From Methanosarcina sp. UBA5 (GTDB lineage Archaea > Halobacteriota > Methanosarcinia > Methanosarcinales > Methanosarcinaceae), in assembly GCF_002505485.1 (NCBI RefSeq), contig NZ_DAVG01000017.1, positions 64,097-72,835 of the forward strand: a DNA stretch of 8,739 nucleotides, read 5' to 3'. The position numbers and the translations under genes were made by a program. Of the stretch, positions 7,087-8,739 are shown piece after piece; positions within the stretch are counted from its first letter, which is position 1; every line of letters begins with the position of its first letter. The notes under the pieces are model-generated. The model saw only the letters and a program-made list of their open reading frames with translations. It had not been told where the DNA came from and searched no databases.

Positions 7087-7230
7087 TTAGAGTATTGTTG
7101 GTTTTTGTAAAATAATCATAATGTCCTTTTTTATTCTCTCAACCATCTTAAAAAGGTTTTTACCAGATTCATCAATAATACCCATTTTCTGAAATCTTGC
7201 ATAGATCATCTCATAAATTGTTCTTCTCAT
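7087..7230 (-). CDS. Small basic protein of 47 residues, unknown function
   Basis: The frame begins MRRTIYEMIYARFQKMG and ends IILQKPTIL. It is rich in Lys, Arg, Met and Ile and is predicted to be mostly helical. The ATG at 7230 has GGGGAAGG about six to ten bases upstream, a good ribosome binding site. An alternative in-frame ATG at 7254 would add eight residues. The stop at 7087 is 28 bp before the preferred start of the next gene, in the same direction. Its charge is opposite to that of the acidic 169-residue neighbour, so a binding pair is conceivable. No family is recognised. Confidence 0.5.
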   Translation of the reverse strand: MRRTIYEMIYARFQKMGIIDESGKNLFKMVERIKKDIMIILQKPTIL

Positions 7231-7285
7231 TTCATCTACCTTCCCCAAAATCATAAGAGCCAACAAAAAGGATTAAAAGGCCAGA

Positions 7286-7442
7286 TCAAAATGGCTTTAG
7301 ATACAATGGGTCTATGTGTTCTAGTGCCCCATCTTCCTCAAAAATAACCTCTATTTCTTCTCCAATTCCAGCAACAGTGCCTTTCCATTTCTGGTTTTTC
7401 GTATCTGACAGCCATTTCAATTTTTAAGTCTTGTGTGTTCAT
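7286..7442 (-). pseudogene. Small acidic protein gene with a one-base frame disruption (about 51 codons if repaired)
   Basis: The ATG at 7442 has AAGGAG nine bases upstream, the best ribosome binding site in the cluster, and reads MNTQDLKIEMAVRY before a stop near 7338. Removing one A from the AAAAA run about 18 bases into the gene joins this start to a different frame, which reads LKWLSDTKNQKWKGTVAGIG and continues EEIEVIF...LEHIDPLYLKPF to a TGA at 7286. The repaired product would be about 51 residues and acidic, perhaps a small beta-rich domain. Without repair, a TTG at 7420 could start 44 residues of the second frame. The disruption may be a real mutation, programmed slippage or a homopolymer sequencing error. 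It is the first gene downstream of the promoter at 7494-7501. Confidence 0.5.
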
Positions 7443-7493
7443 TTTGTTGCGCTCCTTTTCTGTTACTATAATATATACTATCGGGGCTTAAAG

Positions 7494-7501
7494 TATATAA
7501 A
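7494..7501 (-). promoter_or_regulatory. TATA box of the minus-strand cluster
   Basis: The minus strand reads TTAAGTTTATATACTTTAAG, a strong archaeal BRE/TATA arrangement with TTTATATA at 7501-7494. A start about 25 bp downstream, near 7472, leaves a leader of about 30 nt carrying the AAGGAG that serves the ATG at 7442. No other equally good box precedes the cluster, so all five genes may depend on it. Confidence 0.6.
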
Positions 7502-7607
7502 CTTAATTCCTTGAATGTTGTGTTATCTCACCTTTTACTCTACAATGAAAAAGCCAATTGTATCCATTTAATAGGTTATAAAGTGGTTTATTAATTAGGC
7601 ATAAAGT

Positions 7608-7619
7608 TAATATATATTA
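7608..7619 (+). promoter_or_regulatory. Palindromic TATA element before a 29-codon frame
   Basis: TAATATATATTA is a perfect 12-bp palindrome containing a TATA box. Its centre predicts a start near 7639, about 35 nt before the ATG at 7674. It shares the AATATATATT core with the element at 7784-7797. Confidence 0.4.
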
Positions 7620-7673
7620 GGTCAAATTAATATCGCACAAGAAAAGTTGAGTAAGGTAAGATAAAGGGTAGAA

Positions 7674-7763
7674 ATGTGGAAAGATGATTGTATATTCTAC
7701 ACCCGTACTGGAAACTACGGGTTGAATGCGTTGATGATGTCCATTGATAAACAAGAAGATTAA
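7674..7763 (+). CDS. Possible 29-residue small protein
   Basis: The frame MWKDDCIFYTRTGNYGLNAL continues MMSIDKQED and stops with TAA at 7761-7763. A GGG lies five bases before the ATG and a TATA element about 65 bp before it. A 7-bp inverted repeat, ACCCGTA and TACGGGT (7701-7722), lies within the frame and might instead mean that the stretch is a structured RNA. No family is recognised. Length and lack of comparison make this tentative. Confidence 0.3.
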   Translation: MWKDDCIFYTRTGNYGLNALMMSIDKQED

Positions 7764-7783
7764 CTCTTTTTCTAAAGTCCTAA

Positions 7784-7797
7784 AGAATATATATTCT
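7784..7797 (+). promoter_or_regulatory. Palindromic TATA element before the 104-residue gene
   Basis: AGAATATATATTCT is a perfect 14-bp palindrome whose centre lies about 27 bp before the ATG at 7818. The predicted transcript would be leaderless or nearly so, and would then leave out the GAGGG at 7809-7813. The symmetry could also serve a dimeric regulator that blocks TBP binding. Confidence 0.45.
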
Positions 7798-7817
7798 GAG
7801 TCTTATAAGAGGGAAAT

Positions 7818-8132
7818 ATGGCAGGAGAACCTAAAAGGCCATCAAAGACAATTGCTATGAAAATTTTGTGCAATATGGTATTAATCCCGAACCTTAATGA
7901 TGAAGTTGAGTACTTCACTGTTGATCCTAAAGGATATCCAGTTCCAAAAAAAATCGGATATGCTAATAGAGAAGCAACTATAATTGTAGGACACAAAGAA
8001 CGAAATTACCTAGTGGTTACTCCTGAAGATAGGGTATTTACTGGTGTTTTTGGGGGTAATGGACGACTTTCTTCTGTAGGAAAAGAACTTGAAGGAAAGG
8101 AATTGACAGTTATTATATACATGCCCGAATAA
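7818..8132 (+). CDS. Small soluble protein of 104 residues, unknown function
   Basis: Begins MAGEPKRPSKTIAMKILCNM and ends LEGKELTVIIYMPE. It is predicted to be beta-rich, without signal peptide or membrane helix. The end (about 76-102: VFGGNGRL...GKELEGKELTVII) loosely resembles the GN-G...P-K-x-x-GK-x-V-x-V-I-I pattern of AbrB-like and DUF2080 transposon-associated proteins, but the usual Pro is missing and the similarity is weak. The ATG at 7818 has GAGGG four bases upstream; an in-frame ATG at 7857 is a less likely start. It is read divergently from the minus-strand cluster, and its stop lies three bases before an inverted-repeat element that could affect its transcript end. Confidence 0.6.
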   Translation: MAGEPKRPSKTIAMKILCNMVLIPNLNDEVEYFTVDPKGYPVPKKIGYANREATIIVGHKERNYLVVTPEDRVFTGVFGGNGRLSSVGKELEGKELTVIIYMPE

Positions 8133-8135
8133 AAA

Positions 8136-8453
8136 CAATTACCTTACTTCCTCTTTATTTCCATCCTTTGAACTCACTTATTCTAAAGTCCCCTTCAAAA
8201 TTTCACAAAACTTTTGGCTCTTCGCTTTTTTGTATGAGTTGAAAATAATTGCTTAGTTAGAAAATATTCAGATCAAATATGAAAATTTAGAAGCTAGATT
8301 TAAGTTACCCACTCGAAATAGCGAAGAACCCAAATTTCTGGAAACTGCAAAAAGATAATCCGTATAAATAACTTATTTTACCCTGAAAGCCCAAAAAATA
8401 TATTCCTATAGGAATATAATATATTTAACATAAAGAGGAAGGTAAGGTAATTG
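8136..8453. mobile_element. MITE-like element of 318 bp with terminal inverted repeats
   Basis: The left end (8136-8158, starting CAATTACCTTAC) and the right end (8430-8453, ending GTAAGGTAATTG) are inverted copies matching over 23 bases with a single one-base insertion. The interior is AT-rich and has no credible reading frame. A second, inner pair of inverted segments (TCTTCGCT at 8219-8226 and AGCGAAGA at 8320-8327, with looser similarity on both sides) lets the whole element fold back. Size, ends and lack of genes fit a non-autonomous transposon. No target-site duplication is visible (flanks TAAAAA and ATATGA), so the family is unknown. It might instead be a long structured transcript end of the 104-residue gene. 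Confidence 0.55.
8399..8418. repeat. Perfect 20-bp palindrome inside the MITE-like element
   Basis: TATATTCCTATAGGAATATA equals its own reverse complement over all 20 bases. It lies 11 bp inside the right terminal repeat and is not mirrored at the left end. A dimeric protein binding site or a cruciform is possible. Confidence 0.6.
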
Positions 8454-8618
8454 ATATGAACATATCTGTATCATGCCTGTTACTGGCAACTGCCCCCCCT
8501 TTTGAAAGTTAAGAATTAAAATGTATATACCCGTGTCCTGATTATTTCATACAAAAAGAGTAATTATAGTAGATATACGGTAGTGTATCTTTTTCTACGT
8601 ATACTATCGCTCTGTATC

Positions 8619-8739
8619 TCATGAATTTTCAAAATCCATAAGTATGTACAGGATTCTGGTCTGTTGAATAGTTTTATCTCTACAGTTCCAGTTCCTCCCG
8701 GTTGCGTTTTCTGAACGATCGTTAAACTTAACAGCAAGA
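8619..8739 (-). pseudogene. Decayed PKD-domain fragment of a surface protein
   Basis: From the right edge the minus strand reads LAVKFNDRSENATGRNWNCR then DKT and an out-of-frame tail ending in TGA at 8619. Inserting one base after the DKT codons restores YSTDQNPVHTY, the usual end of a PKD domain. The WNFGD hallmark has become WNCRD. The DNA aligns with the PKD part of the left-edge gene (about 585-700), including TGTACAGG and CTGTTGAATA. After HTY similarity stops, and 8454-8618 holds nothing I can identify. The intact part, if any, lies beyond the window. Confidence 0.65.

Noticed and set aside
7772..7996. Minus-strand 74-residue frame
   Set aside because: It lies antisense to the 104-residue gene, which has a better promoter and start.
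7770..8191. Direct repeat TTCTAAAGTCC at 7770-7780 and 8181-8191
   Set aside because: Eleven AT-rich bases in a window this size may be chance, and the copies do not sit at matching places in any element.
8130..8460. Target-site duplication flanking the 318-bp element
   Set aside because: The bases outside the two ends (TAAAAA and ATATGA) do not match.

Overview
The window looks archaeal and most probably comes from Methanosarcina or a close relative. This rests on recognition, not on a search. The grounds are a secreted seven-repeat propeller/PKD/metallo-beta-lactamase surface protein of a kind common in that genus, AT-rich spacers with TTTATATA-type archaeal TATA boxes, short oligo-T ends, and a DUF3267 membrane gene in the style of Methanosarcina. 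If the genus is right, UAG can encode pyrrolysine, and this changes how one gene here should be read.

Layout. Positions 1-1927 (minus) hold most of a secreted surface protein whose C-terminus lies outside the window. It has a signal peptide, a duplicated sequon-rich linker, seven beta-propeller repeats, a PKD domain and a ComEC-type metallo-beta-lactamase fold. Positions 1928-2460 are non-coding and contain a candidate RNA of about 130 nt: a TATA box followed by three successive hairpins and an oligo-T run. Positions 2461-3345 (plus) hold a DUF3267-like membrane zincin gene. It is interrupted by one in-frame TAG, has no good start codon, and has Met in place of the first His of HExxH. A small HNH endonuclease gene overlaps its end (3342-3743).

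Positions 3761-7442 (minus) form a co-directional cluster read from a TATA box near 7494-7501. In transcription order it contains a small acidic protein gene with a one-base frame disruption, a 47-residue protein, a 169-residue acidic protein of unknown family, a HECGH zincin-type metallopeptidase, and a 623-residue PD-(D/E)XK nuclease fused to a DUF2075 helicase. A nuclease-helicase next to a metallopeptidase and small unknown proteins, in an island-like setting, suggests a candidate defence or conflict system. That is inference from gene content only.

Positions 7500-8132 (plus) carry a possible 29-residue protein and a 104-residue protein, each behind a palindromic TATA element. Directly after the second gene lies a 318-bp element (8136-8453) bounded by near-perfect 23/24-bp inverted repeats. 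It has no coding capacity and looks like a MITE. The right edge (8619-8739, minus) is a decayed PKD-domain fragment. It is homologous to, and in the same orientation as, the PKD part of the left-edge gene, so the accessory block sits between two related surface-protein sequences.
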